A stretch of 64,000 bases of DNA from Theristus sp. LFF4_11 (GCA_030248135.1 JASANC010004227.1:1-64000), one strand, 5' to 3'; numbered from the stretch's first letter, positions 21,427 to 34,700 are shown. Translations and numbers: made by a program. The notes: generated by a model from the letters alone, not told the origin.

Positions 21427-22943
21427 TAGGGATGGAGCCGGTTCCGGTCCGGATTCCGGATTCCGGCGCCTAAAATTGGATCCGGATCCGGTCCGGATTC
21501 CGGCGCAATTTTGCCGGATCCGGCCGGAATGGCCGAGACCCGCGAAATAACAAGTTGATTCCTCCGTTTCAGAGCTGTTCAATGGTTTGACAAATTTGTT
21601 TCGGTGCTTTGTTGGTTTTGTTGTTGTGCATTTGACATGTGATCAGTGAGCGTTGCTTTAGTTTAGTGTTCTGTTCAATGGTAAATGGTTCACTGCTTTT
21701 GTCTTGAGTGGTAAACTTATGTGCAGCATCGTCCACTTTAAAAAACGTGGCTGCCAACTTTTGGCCGACGTTGTTGATGAACAATAGCAGTTTTTTTGAA
21801 ATCAGCCATTTTCGTTGGTCATATTCAGTTAGCTGCAAACAGTTGCTTTTTTGTGAGCGCCAGAACACCAGCGATTTTAGCGACGTGTGTTACCGTGGGT
21901 GTGCGGGGGTGCCGTGATCCCCTAAAACCCGATAAACCCCCCCCCCCCCCCCCAACGACGAATCCACGAAACGACGAATCCATTTCAATGGTGTTGCCCG
22001 CCGTTTGCGCACTGAAGCAGCGCATCGAACAAGTCGATGCGAGTGGCATTGGTACGACGAAAAAACGCTGCTGACCAGCATCGACACACGCTTCCGTGCG
22101 CTTTTCCACAACGAATCCAACATCATGGCCACGTACGTTGATCCGCGATTCAAGAATACTGCAGTCGTCTTCGAAAATGAAGGCGCGATTCGTTGTGAAC
22201 TACTTCACATTGCAAAGAAAATCTTGAAACGACCGGAGACGCCCACAAACTGCGACGATACATCCGAGATCGCGAACAACGACGATGACGAAAGTGAACG
22301 CGAGCCCGAACCAAAAAAGAAATCGACTGGCCTCTACGGAGGCATTGAGTTTCACGCTGCGCGACCGCGCAACCCGTCAGGCGAATCCAGTCTTGATGAC
22401 GAACTGCGCTGCGAAATGAATATGTACGAGTCGGATGATTTTATCGACGAACCGTACAAAAGTGATCTAATGCTAGACTTTTGGCGGCTGAACTCGTCTA
22501 AATACCCCAAACTATCGACAATCGCGCGCAGATACCTGGCACCGCTATTAACAAGCGTGGCAAGCGAACGAATGTTCTCTGAAGCCAGGCAGGTGTTTGT
22601 GTACAGCCGATCTCGTCTGTCAACTCAAAACGGCGAAAAGGTCATGTTTCTGAATGGGGTGTTGCCACCATTTGATTATCCCTATGCGATGTGAATTTTG
22701 TCAATTGTTGTTGTAATTTTTGGTTGCTTCATGTGCTGTGTCTTGCTGACTTTGTTTCTGTGTCTGTGCTGTTTTATGCTGAAAATGTGATGAAGAAGCG
22801 ACGAAATGTGCGTAGATGTTTTTTAGACATAAAAAGGCCATTCCGGTCCGGATTCCGGCAATTTTTGCCGGATCCGGCCCGGCCGGAATGGGCTTTTGTC
22901 GGATCCGGCCCGGATTCCGGCAAATTTGCCGGATCCATCCCTA
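21427..22943 (+). mobile_element. complete hAT element, transposase internally deleted
   Basis: The ends are TAGGGATGGAGCCGG (left) and the inverse CCGGATCCATCCCTA (right). The octamer GTTCTGAC is duplicated exactly at 21419-21426 and 22944-22951, the 8-bp target duplication of hAT elements. Subterminal regions (21438-21530 and 22840-22935) are packed with short CCGGATTCCGG/GGATCCGG repeats, likely transposase-binding arrays. At 1,517 bp it is too short for a full hAT transposase, so it is probably mobile only in trans. Both duplications are unmutated, which suggests a young insertion. Confidence 0.9.
21976..22694 (+). pseudogene. hAT transposase C-terminal remnant, frameshifted
   Basis: The main frame (to a stop at 22692-22694) encodes YVDPRFKN, the conserved LDPRFK-type motif. 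About 100 acidic, poorly conserved residues follow, then the hAT dimerisation region (FWRLNSSKYPKLSTIARRYL ... SVASERMFSEAR). The preceding stretch (ISMVLPAVCALKQRI) lies in another frame that stops at 22072-22074, so a frameshift sits near 22050-22060. The N-terminal BED finger and most of the catalytic core are absent, so it cannot make active transposase. Confidence 0.8.
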
Positions 22944-22951
22944 GTTCTGAC

Positions 22952-25900
22952 ATTGGAATGAGATTCAGGATGAATTTTCTGTTTTCAGCTATCCGACGGT
23001 GATCGATAGCGGCAGTAGATAGAGTGATTGACAAAATGTGCCAAAAATAATGCAATGTTTGATTCGATTCTGTCGTCTGTTATTAGTTTGTCGTTGACGC
23101 TCATATTTGTTTGTATCTGAATTTGATCTTTTGCACACCAGAAAGTTGATATTGCCTTGCCAGAAAACTTCAAGAAAACCCGAAATGTTACCACCACAAA
23201 CAAGGTTCGCAGTTCCACATTTTCTCAGCATTATACGATTTGAAACAGGGTTGACAGACTATTCTTCCAACTGTTGTTTTGCGCACCGGCCTGGACATCG
23301 TTGCCGAATAGCTGCCGAGTTGACGTTCACGTTTTTCTGCATGAATGCTGATTGGCTGCAGCCTGATGATGCTGTCTAACGTTCCATAGGAGCCGATAAG
23401 CAAAAAAAGCATCTGCTTGAGCTGCTGTTGTTTTATCGGTTTTTGCAGTGCGGGTAACAAGAACGATTCTGGCCATTGTGCAAGACCCTGTATCTCGTTT
23501 TGTGATGCTTGAACAAAGACTTCTTCACTTTTTCTTGAACGGGCAACCGGTTTCAGTGGGCGTGAAGATTTTAATAGCGTGCTTGTTTTTTTCTATCCTG
23601 TGTGATTTTCCTTTGTGGCACTTGTTGTTCTTAGAACAGCTGTGGTATCTTTTTGCTCTGCTTCCTTGACGCTTGTCAGAATCTGCTTGATTAACTTTGG
23701 TTACAGTATTTGTATTTGATTATTGAAATGTGTCTGGTCTGGAAAGAACCGCTCGACCAAAGGTCTGGACCATTTTGTTCTTCAGTAACCGCTTGGTGAT
23801 TAGGAATTGATTTGTAATTTGTTTTGAAAATAGTGTCGTCTATTTACTTTACGTGTCGCCTACGTCATAACTGTTCAGTGTCAGCAATTCAGGGTACACT
23901 TGTTTCACTGGTTTAGTTGACGTGGGACTGCAGTCTTCATGCTTTGTGCAACGGTATTTTAGGGTATTTTTTGAGAACTTATTTTGCAAAATGGTTTTCT
24001 GGGCAATCGAAAAGTTATATATTAATATTTGTATGTATGAAAATTACCTTGTACATTACTGTTTGATTGGTGCTCTGATACTTCAACTTTGCATTCAACT
24101 CTCAATTTCCTGTGTTTTTTATGTATATAATCGAATTTTTCTTTTTATGTGAACTTTTTATTCAGTGTAAACTTTGTTTCCCAGTAACTGTGCAAACCGG
24201 AGCGTGTATTTCGATAAAACATTCACAAAGCGCGATTTTGTAATCAACGCTCCGGTGTCACCTGAACGAAGGTGGGAAACGCAGTTTATGTTCCGATACA
24301 GAGCCGATTCTCTACTGCGGTCAAAATTAGGATTGCCTTATTTTTGCATTTCAGTCGCGGAAAAATTGAAATCCCCGTTCAAACTTGTTTGGTGATGTGA
24401 AAACAAAAATGCGAATTGAGACATCGGTTGATCACATACATTTTTGATTTATTGTGAAAGAAAGATTGATTTGTAACAGAAAAATCAACGTTGTTCAACT
24501 GATGGTTTTGTTTTTGTTACTCTTTATCGTGCAATAAAATGTGCACATGAAATCATTGACAATAACGAGTCTGAACTGAACATGCGAACAAATGAAAATC
24601 TTTTTTTGAAAACCACCTCTGAAGAGCGCCCTACCGTAATCAATGTCGATGCTAGTTTGTTAAACTAAGCTACTTACAGTTGATTGGCTAACTATTGTTC
24701 TTTACCTACTGCATTTGAAAATGATTTTGTTTTCTGTTTGGCCAAATTGCGTGATTTCGTGGGGACTGCTGCTCATTCTGAATCTAAACAGAACGGCCTG
24801 ACGTGAAGCCACATAAAAGCAGTCCGTCAGCGTTCTACATATGTGAGACAACAGATAACTGATATAAACCGATTTGTTGCTTCATTCCATGCAGAATTGT
24901 TGTGTTTGAGAGGGAATTGTTTTCTTGTTTTGTTTCAATAAGAATTTACAACTTTTTTATTGCAATGTTTTTTGTTTGTTTTCTGTTTTGCAACATCTCC
25001 GTGTGACTCAAACTCAATCGGCGTTGAATGACACGTTGTTTTTTCAGGCGAGTGACTGAGTGAGAATCAGATCATGATTGACGCATGTTTTCGAGGGAAA
25101 TTCAAAATCGACAACGAAACGCAACGCAAGTAGCAAACCGTCGATCCCCGATGACGATTTGGTTTGGTTGTTGGCAACACAGCTGGAACGACGACCACCA
25201 CGATGCAAAAAATTTAAAGTTTGGCCTGTTTTTGTTTTGACTTTTACTTCAAGTGAGTTTTTTGTTTGCGTTGTGGGGTACATCCAAGTCATTGGTCAAG
25301 TCCTATAAAGACTGACAAAACAAACGGACCTCTCCTAAAGGTGTTCCGTTTTTTCAAGGTGAAGAGTTGCGGCTCGGGCGATTGCGGTCCGCAATAAAAC
25401 AAGCAATCTGTCACATCCGAACCCCTTGTTTAAAGCTTTTGTTCCTTGCGTTCAAACTTTGCTTTGTACCGTCTGTTTTCTTTCGTCGTTTTTATTTGAT
25501 GGATTAATGAGGTTTTTAACGGTGCACGCGTACGCGGGTATAAATATCTGCATTGTTCGCACGTCTAAAAAGGCATTAAATTTGCGTTAAAATCTGCTGT
25601 TGTTGCACAGTTTATTTGGCATCCATTAGAAAGAAGGCAACCAGCGTTCATTCGCTAACGAGCTCTGTGCAGCTATCAAGAATCTCCAACGCTGCGCTGT
25701 TCTCCCCGACCAGCTTTAATCGCGATAACACTGTTACTGACGCATTGGCGATTACATGCTTCTTGTGGCACACACTACTTTCGCTAGTGTCAGTTTCAGT
25801 AGTGTCATCATCAAAATGCGTTTTTGCTTTATAATAAGAGCAAAAGTGAACTTTTACTCATCAAACCCATACGAAACGCATCTTTTCACGTCGTTTCTGA

Positions 25901-28900
25901 TAAAAAGTCTCGCAATAAAGAAAGGCGCATTCTAGGGGAGCATTCATTGTTGTTGCGGCGCATATTTTCAGCATGATTCAATAACTGTCACACAGTTGCT
26001 CTTTGTGCCGTCTGTGCTGCCCACGTTGCATGTATCTGTGTGCTCTTTCAGTGCCAACTTTATCAAAAACGCGTCCCTGTTTTACCACACACACACACAC
26101 ACAAGCGGCTGTGTCGCAGCAGATAGACGGAACACGAGAGCGAGCGAGCGCACGCGTGTTCTGCGCGCCTGTATGTCGTCGCCGTGTTTGCTGCTCATAC
26201 GGCAGAGAACTTTATTTTTAGGCCGACGCTGTCAATGCAAATATAATGCGCTCACAAATAAAAGTAAAGCGCATGAGTGTGCTGTGTGCGAGTGTGTTGT
26301 TGGCTGTAGTCGTTTTCGTTGCGCACCTCAGTTCTCTCCTGAACAAAGTATGTTATATAGGACAGCCGTACATCGCGCATTTTGTCGAATCATATAAAAA
26401 TGACACTTCAGCTTCATGTGCGCTGCGCATGCACGATCGAAGCTGCTACTGCCGAATACGTGTAGGCAACTTGCCGCACTCTACACAGCGAAAAACAACA
26501 ACACGACCGGCTTGTGCGTGTACACTTGCATCGCTGGGCACACAGTTGCCCGAGAATCAATATAGAAATGTCGACTCGAATATAGGTCCATTTGGACGGA
26601 TCGAGTTATGTAGCGCTGTGAAACCTCGGCCGCGTATATTGTTAGCAAACTGTATCCTAGACGTTCAGTTCGCTGCAGCATTTGCATATGCTTTTGTTTG
26701 TTTTTTCGCTGGTCAACTTTGCGCCGCTAGCAAAACAGTTTCGATGATCATGGAGGAGCCGAGGATTGTTTCCTACACACAGCAAGCAGACCTCTGTTTG
26801 AATCTACTTGCATGATTTTTGCTGGGTTAAGCTGAGTAAATTGATAACAGAAGTTTGCTGAACCATTCGTGAAAGATTAAAATAGAAACATGTTAATGCA
26901 GTCGTTCATTTCCCTTTTTACTGCTGTTCGAAAACTTTTGTTTCAAAAATACAGTGGCCAGAAAAGCAAAATTCAGCAGATTTTTTCCCAGAGCCGCTAA
27001 CACTCTTCCTCCGCCTGTTTTTGCTAAACAGCCTGAAGGGGTAGAAAAGAATGAAGATGTTTACTGTTGGGTTTGAGACACAGAAACAGACAAGGCAAGG
27101 CATTATGAAGCGATTGCGTGTGAAACGCATGTTAGCTGGCTGGTGTGTTTTTATTTATTTTCAAACACAAGTTGTGAGCCTGTTGTTTGTGCGGCGTCCA
27201 GTTAAGACGAATAGTGATGATGGGTGCGCAGACACAGCGTTCACAATTATATTGTAGGCCGTGCCGTCCGTACGGCATACTAGTGGTTTGCGCCTACTGC
27301 ACTTCAAACATGACTAAATTTATTGTTTGACCGTGTTTATCGGTGGCACAGACCCACTGACCTTCCACCATTTCACTTGGTGTTTCTGATTGGAACTAAT
27401 GCTGTTTGTAACGTGTCAAGCGGCATCGCGCGCGCGCATGTTCACAAGTTCAGAGCAAGCCGTAAGGGCACATGTTTCGGTTAGCCAGCCTAGCCTTGTG
27501 GCCTTTGTGTTACGCGTCTGTGTACACACACATTTGTGGCACGCTGCACTAAAGCAAAGTACCGACCGACCAAGGCAAGCCCGCCCCCATAGCGCTGCTC
27601 ATGCACTCGTTTATGGATTGAGCATATTTTGAGTGCGTTAGTATGAGTGAAGCGCCTCTATGTAGCGTTTCTCGAAAAGCGCTGCTGTGTGCTGTGCAGT
27701 GTGCCCGTGCGTGCTTCATGCGTTGCTTCGCTTCGCATCCTGCGCCAAACGTTTGTGCCAGCGTTCAGCGCCTTCTAAGATTACGTTTGCACTGCGTGTG
27801 GTGCGCGGCGGCCTTTTGGCCTGCCTCATTCGCAATGTGTTTTTTCTCTGATGTATTTTGGTCTTTTTTTCGCAATTCGCAATGTGACGCATTGGCGTCA
27901 ACAAGCGGACACTGTTGTTTGTTTTTAGTCTGTTGTTGTGGCTTTGTAGTTGCGGCGATTGATAAATGCTACGTGCAGGTCGATTCCGAGGGTACGGAGT
28001 AGCGCGGTGCGGCTTCTTCACACTGCAGTGAGCTGCCGGGAGCGCGCCTCTCGAGAAAGTCCGAGAAAATCGCTTCAGATTCAATCAGTGCCTGTGTGTA
28101 GGGTTAGGGGAAAAAAATCCGGATTTTTTTTTAAATTAAAAAAAAATTAAAAAAAAAATAATTTTTTTTACAAGTTAGGTTTGTTCGAAGCGTCTCGTCG
28201 AGCTGAGTTCATCTAGACTATTTTCAGAACGATCCGGAAAACTATAAGAGCGAAAATCGTGTTTTATTGAAATTATGTTTATTTCATAGAGGGAAAGTTG
28301 CATTTTCAACAGTAAAACAGGACAATTTTCGACGTGTACTTGAATATTGAACCGTTCTTAGTTGTTCCTCTTTAGAAAATTACCAAAATTTGACTGTGTT
28401 CAAAAATTCCTGTTTGCTGTAGCTAAGTCGGCAACCCCTGTCGACCCGGTCGCCCCCCCCCCCCAAGACACTTACTTTCAGGTTCAACCAGCTATGCTAT
28501 CTGCCACATGGCGAGAGCCCACTCTTCAAATCATCGTATCGAAAACACGTACCATGATTTCGCGATCACGTTGCGGGCAACTGACAGACGCAAGTTTAAC
28601 ACGTTAGTTTAGCTCAGCACGCAAGTTTTAACATGTGGCCATGTTATCGGGTATCTGAAAAACGGTCGTGTGATGTGGTATTAACCAACATCTCCGCTCC
28701 AATTGTTTAACAATATATCGCACAACTCCATTGTAGACCTATAACATACGCCAATCAACAAAATATCATGTTCATCTCATGGCCTACCGACTGAAAAAAC
28801 ATGTTCTAAGTTGCAAGAAAACGATTTCTGAAACGATATTTCAATTCAGTTAAGTCATTTCAACGCTAAAAATTGACTCTAGAAGTCATCCAAATCGAAA

Positions 28901-31709
28901 AACATGGAGTACGTCGGTCAAAATGACCAAATAATGACATGTACCTAAGCACACAAAGAAGTTGGGAAGAAAATTTGGTTTGAACTTTCAAAAAATTATG
29001 CCATAAATCGAATTTTCAGAGCAAAGTAGAAGAAAAATTTTTCAAATTTTTTTTTAAGTTTGAAAAAAAAAATCTAAATTTAAAAAAAAACGAAAAAAAA
29101 ATTTTTTTTTTCAAAGCCCTTAACCCTACCTGTGTGCCCCGCCCCGTTTCGTTTTGCACGCAGCATTGCACCTGTTATTCACATCTGATCACGAATGAGT
29201 GAATGGCCGAAGAAGGTTTATTGAATCACTCTGGCTTGCGGGATGTACTTTGGTTGAGTTTTTCGGCTGAACGTTATGTCGTGTTCGTTTCTATTTCTAT
29301 TTTTTTGCGGACCACTTTGTTGCGTTTGCTGTCGCGCGCGACCAACATTTTACTTGGCGCGTGTGACGCGTGCGTCGTCGATGTATTTCGCTGCTGACAT
29401 GAAAGCTTCCGTTTCACGCAATGTTTCGTGTGCGTGCAACTGCGTTCGTGTCAGCCCAGGTTTTCCCTTGCTTCGATTGACAGCCGTTCCTAAAAAATTG
29501 TTTTGCTGAACACTTTGACTCAATTCAGCAAATCGCACATCGTGATTGATTTGTTGCTAGTGCTGAATGCAGGCATGTGCACTTTTGTCACATGCATAGT
29601 TTGACTCGTTATTATTGTTGTTCTCTCAATGATTGCAGGTTGACTCGCTTGGTACGCTAAAAACTGTTAAGATTGAATGGCTAAGGAGTGAAAAAAATGT
29701 GCGAAGTTTGTGCTCACAAGAGGCTTTTGCCGCAACAGGAGTTGAGCAAAACATCTGAGATTTTAAAGTGACTTCTTTCCAAGAAGGAGAGAGGGCATGC
29801 GATGTCTACAATAGCTCAGTCTCAGCTCTGTATTTGCGTGTCTTCGTGTTGCGGTTGTTTGACCGCTATCTGCCACAGCAGTTTTCCCTCCTGCGCTTGT
29901 CTTTCTGTTTCATGGTGCCAACAAAAATGGCATCTTCCGCTTGTTTCGATTTTCTTTTAATTCGATTTCATGCTTACTTTTCTATTGCACCGATGCAGCA
30001 CTTCTCAGCTCATAATGAACTTTTTTAATTTGATCGCTGCAAGTTTTTAAAATTGGTAAGATTCGGCATCCAGAACTGACAGATGATGCAAAAACAACGG
30101 TATCCTTACTACATGCGAAACATGTAATTTTAAATGAACGCAACGCAATAAGTTTTTCGTCTGTTCAGCTACGCTCGACACACGTGTTCATGTTCATTGT
30201 TTTACAAGCAAAGCAGTTAAATCAACCGTAGATGCAACGAACGTTAATAAAAGTAAGACATATTATGTTCTTAGATGATTATCTTTTGAGAAAGCCGTTT
30301 TAACAAAGGTGTGTGTTCATAATTTCAACTTGTCTGTTTTATGCTATGAAACCTCAAATTCACCAATTTTATTGTTAAATTTTGGTGGAGCTGTGCACTG
30401 TCAAATCGATAAACGCTAAACAGCTTTCAACTAGTACCACTGCTAGTAGAAGTTCAAATCTGCTTATCATTATAGAATCCGAGTTTTGACGTTATCGTGT
30501 TGTTTATTTCCCCATTTTCCGATTTTGCAATTCACGATGGGCATGTTCTGTCCGAAAGAAACAGGCGTGGCTGCATGATGACGTCAAGACGCAAGTCTAA
30601 ACTATTGTATTGTTGCTTTTTCTTAAGTTAAGAATTATCATACGGTTAAATACACGTTGTTTCATGCTATTTTTATTTTGTCAATGGGTCAGTTTTATTT
30701 TCACAAGTAAACTGTAAACGCGTTTTGACGTTATAATTTATTTCGCCTAATGCTGCACACCTGCATCTTAAACTCTGGCGTTCCTTTAAAACGAAACGAC
30801 ACCACATGGAAGAGAACAACACTTTAGCGAAAGTCATATTTGAAAACAATAAAATCCATTACGCGGGGTTCACGTTTCCATTGACAACAACTGACATTGT
30901 TCAATGAGGTGAATTGAAGCACAGAAAACCAACCGCTGCGTCATTATGAACTACAATGCAAACTTTAAGCTAGATTTTATTTTCATTGTGTGCAACGTGT
31001 TTAGCTGTGTCAGTGTTTTTGAATTTTTTTCATTGAAATACTGTTTTTTGCTGTTGTTTGTTCATGAAATTTTGCTATTTGTTCATATTATTTACAGAAT
31101 GACAATTTTAATCATGATATGGCAAATAAGTGTCTCATGATAATGTCGAACGAAACGTTATTCATCATTATGCAAACAGAAAATTCTTATAATGTTGTGA
31201 TGACAAAGTAATTGTGGTGATTTTCTGTCACCGATTCAATGACCGAAGCAAAAATGAAGCTCGATTTATGCTGTTGTGGTTTTCGACTTGGACCATTCAA
31301 TCGCAGTGACTGGAACAATGTCGACAGTCCACATTATGGAGAAACACACGTTTGTTTTATGACGGACTATGTTATTAATTAGAAGCTGTTAGTAGTTGAC
31401 TTGAACGCATCTGCGTGATGTGCTTTTTGTATCTGACAGTCTGAGTGGCTGTTTAACGGACAAAACTGATAACGAGAATCAAAAATATGACAATAAACGA
31501 ACACCACAGCGACTTCCCACGTGGTCTTTTTTCACAACTAACTGTGAATTTCTCACAGTTCACAACGTGTTGATATTCCAAAGACACTGATAAAAGATTT
31601 TACATTGCGAAAACTGAAAATGAATTGGCACTTGGCGTGCGGCGTGAGAACTATTAGTTGCATGGCGTCACTTAACAAAAAGTCAAATGTGTTCATTTCT
31701 TTTCAGAGG
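22952..31709. other. long gene-poor stretch
   Basis: About 8.7 kb without a gene I can support. It contains a TAGGG-ended insertion (28099-29128), a CA microsatellite (26087-26102), a TATA-like GTATAAATATC (25538-25548) and a poly-C run near 28450. A possible tiny coding stretch starts with ATG at 25073 or 25078 after a TTTTTTTCAG acceptor, but no partner exon was found. It may hold upstream exons or regulatory DNA of the PDE8 gene. Confidence 0.5.
28099..29128. mobile_element. hAT-like non-autonomous element with 8-bp target duplication
   Basis: It starts TAGGGTTAGGG and ends CCTTAACCCTA (inverted, one mismatch in 11). It is flanked by the exact octamer CCTGTGTG at 28091-28098 and 29129-29136. 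Just inside each end lie long A/T runs. The right part (about 28970-29060) resembles the family at 3.7 kb (GAACTTTCAAAAAATT, TTTTCAGAGCA). No coding sequence. Confidence 0.75.
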
Positions 31710-34700
31710 ATGACCGATCAAAGTCCTCTTTTGTCGTCCGCACGACCACCTACGACCTCGATGATACAGCTAGGCCCGATGATGTTGAAGCCGACCGAGA
31801 AAACGGTATGCATGTTTCGTTTTTGCAAGTTGTGATGCATGCGCACAGAAGGAGAAACAGACAGCTTATACATTTGTCAGGCATTGTTGTTCTCGGCGAT
31901 ACCAGACTCCGTATCTGCAATGTTTGAATCTCAATTATGGCAATATCATTGGCAAACAACTGTCAGTCGACAACTGGATGAAGCGTCAAATATAATAAAT
32001 CAACAAAAACCACATTTAGTGCTGATCGACGGAAGGAAGCACAAACACAACTATGACCCGGTGCTAATTGTCAAGTCAGTATCCATCCAGTCAATATCTA
32101 GATATAACTTTTATTGTCACCAATTTAGTTACCTATAAATACGGTACAGTAGGGCCGAATAAATTTTGCAGTCCTTGTATTCTGCATCAAGGCGCAATAA
32201 ATAGCAGACCACGAGTTGTGTTTTTCAAGAATGTCTCCCAATCATGTTTGCAAGGGAGAAAGAATAAACAGAATAGCACGAAGAATCAATTTAAAAAAGC
32301 ACGTCGAATTTGACACACAATTTCTGATCTGAATGTCTTTTCTTTCATTCAAAATTCGCGCGTTCCTTGCCCCCTGAAAAAATTGCCATGTTTACTCGGC
32401 CATTCCGTAGTTCAGTTTGCTATATATATAGATTATTTCACAGCTATATATAGATTATTTCACACATCAATTCCATTTTTTGTTTCAGAAAACTGACCGA
32501 AACAATTGCTCAAAATGACGAAACGGTTTTTATCATGGTAGCAGATAGGTTTGTCTTTTATAATGTGGATTACCGGCATTTAGACATGCAATATATGTGT
32601 CTGATGTATTTCCAGGGTCTCCGATGAAAAACAGCTTAACACGTTTGCTGAACAAGGCATAAGCCAGGTAAAAGTGCAACCATTATCTTTTCTTTAAGAC
32701 CTGCGACTCAATGCGTTTCAGTGGATTCGTTTCTCAATTCAGAATAGCCTAAGTGACCCGGCCTTATTTAGGGGACTCGGATCCCTATGCCAATTTTGAA
32801 TTCCTGCGTCGTGCTGCTTACCCATTTATGCGCGCATTGAGATGCGGGAGCAAAATAAAAGGTATTAGCTTACTCTGGAGACGAATAAATAAGGCAGTCC
32901 TTGTGATATTCTTTAAGATGGGTTCAGTCGCAAACTAGGAGTTGTCTTTTTCGAAAACTCCAAGATAATTTCCAAGCGTGTGTGCAAGAAAGAAAGAATG
33001 CAGAATAGCATGAAGTATCAATAAGTTAAAAAAACAGGGCAAATCTGACACACAATTGGGTTTCTGAATGTCTTTTTTTCATTAAAATTTCGCGCAGTCT
33101 TTGCACTCTGAAAAATACTGCCATGTTTAATTGACCATTCCGTAGCTATTTTGATCCAATAAACGTTATCTAAAACGCAATTTTAGACCGTCACGGCAAC
33201 CCTACCAAGTGTCTCTGATACGTTACGTCTAATGGAAGTTGTTTGGCGGTTGCAAGTGAGTGTCTAATACTACCAAAACTTGTCTTCCAGTGTCCTTGTT
33301 TTTTTCTTCTGGGGCTATCGTCAATCTTTTTTGTTTTAGGTACGGGTAAGAGCAACAGCAGCGCTTTTTTCTGCATTAAACGATGTCGAAACTCCGGTGC
33401 AGATCACGGATAACTTGCACAACATACAAGTAAAATGATGCCATTGTAAATTTGTGTCCTGGCAGTGCTGTCCAAAAACAACTTCCACAGCCGCAATGAT
33501 GTGTAGTGGTACATGGTTGGTCTATTTTAGTACGTCAATCGAGCGTATGAAACGTACTGTGGTTGCAGCCGTGACGAATTAATGTCTTCACCTCGCATCG
33601 CACCACCAATTATCGCACCAAACGTCGCTAGCGTTATTGGCAACAATTCCGTGATTCCAACAAATACTAATACTACTACTAATAATAATAATAACAATAA
33701 TAATAATAATACATCGCACAACAGCAGACGTCGTTCATCAGTTTCAAAGGTTAATTTTTAAAAATTACTCCTTTATAAGCTTATTTTATCACTTTTGTCC
33801 AATTCACAGCTACTTGGCGCTTTTCTTGATGTTTTAAGTAGATGTTAAATAAGTTGTTTTTTGTTAGGTTGCACCGACGCCCGACGGCATGCCGGTAAGC
33901 TCATCTGCGCCTTCGGCTGTCGCGTTAGCAGTTCGCGAACCTCCATGTGCTTGCGTTGTTGTGCCACCGCTCGGACTGACCAATGCAACGACTGACGGGT
34001 TTGTGTACTGAAACCATTAGTCAGTCATATACTAGTGTAGTTCATTCTCGTTGTGTTTATGTTTGCAGACCTTATGGCCAATTCCTTTACATGCGCACGG
34101 GTACCTCAAGCGGACAACGAACACGTAAGTCTACAGTTAAAAACCCCTGTATATCAGCAACCAACTCAGGTCAGATATCGAATTTCAACTCGGTTGAAAA
34201 ACAGATCTATTTATATTTATCCCGGTTATCTACAGGACGTGCTTCAAGAGACAACGAGTCACAACGAAATAGCCGTGTATCAAATTTATTTCTGGCTGAC
34301 GCTCCTATTATTGAGGTTAAAACGCACTTACTGTGCGCATTATTTCCAGTGGTTGCAAGACAATCCATTTGCGTACAGCATCATTGTGAAAATGCTTTTA
34401 GATCATGTCGTTGTTGCGCGAAACGTTGAATCGGTGTACTCTAATTGATGACGCCAATGATGTTCAACGACCAATACGAGAAGCAATGAGGATTCTCTCA
34501 TCTACAGAGCTTTACCAACCGGCGATGCACCGTGTTCGATGTAAAGAAGACCGAATTGTTACAGATTATCTTGGCGGACTGGCGCAAGTATGACTATCGT
34601 TGACATTTTCTGCACATATTAAAACATCGTTAAAATTTTAGTTTAGCCGTAACTTGTAACTTTAATCTTTTGAAACATTTCACAACGGTCGGATGCTCTA

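Noticed and set aside
25073..25308. Possible short coding start (MIDACFRGKF... or the frame from 25078) after a TTTTTTTCAG acceptor
   Set aside because: One frame stops after 19 codons and the other has no domain or partner exon. Only mentioned as a weak lead for a distant exon.
26246..26815. 189-codon open frame on the plus strand
   Set aside because: Composition is Cys/Ser/Arg-rich without any family motif, codon use is unlike the real genes, and no splice partners were found. Likely chance.
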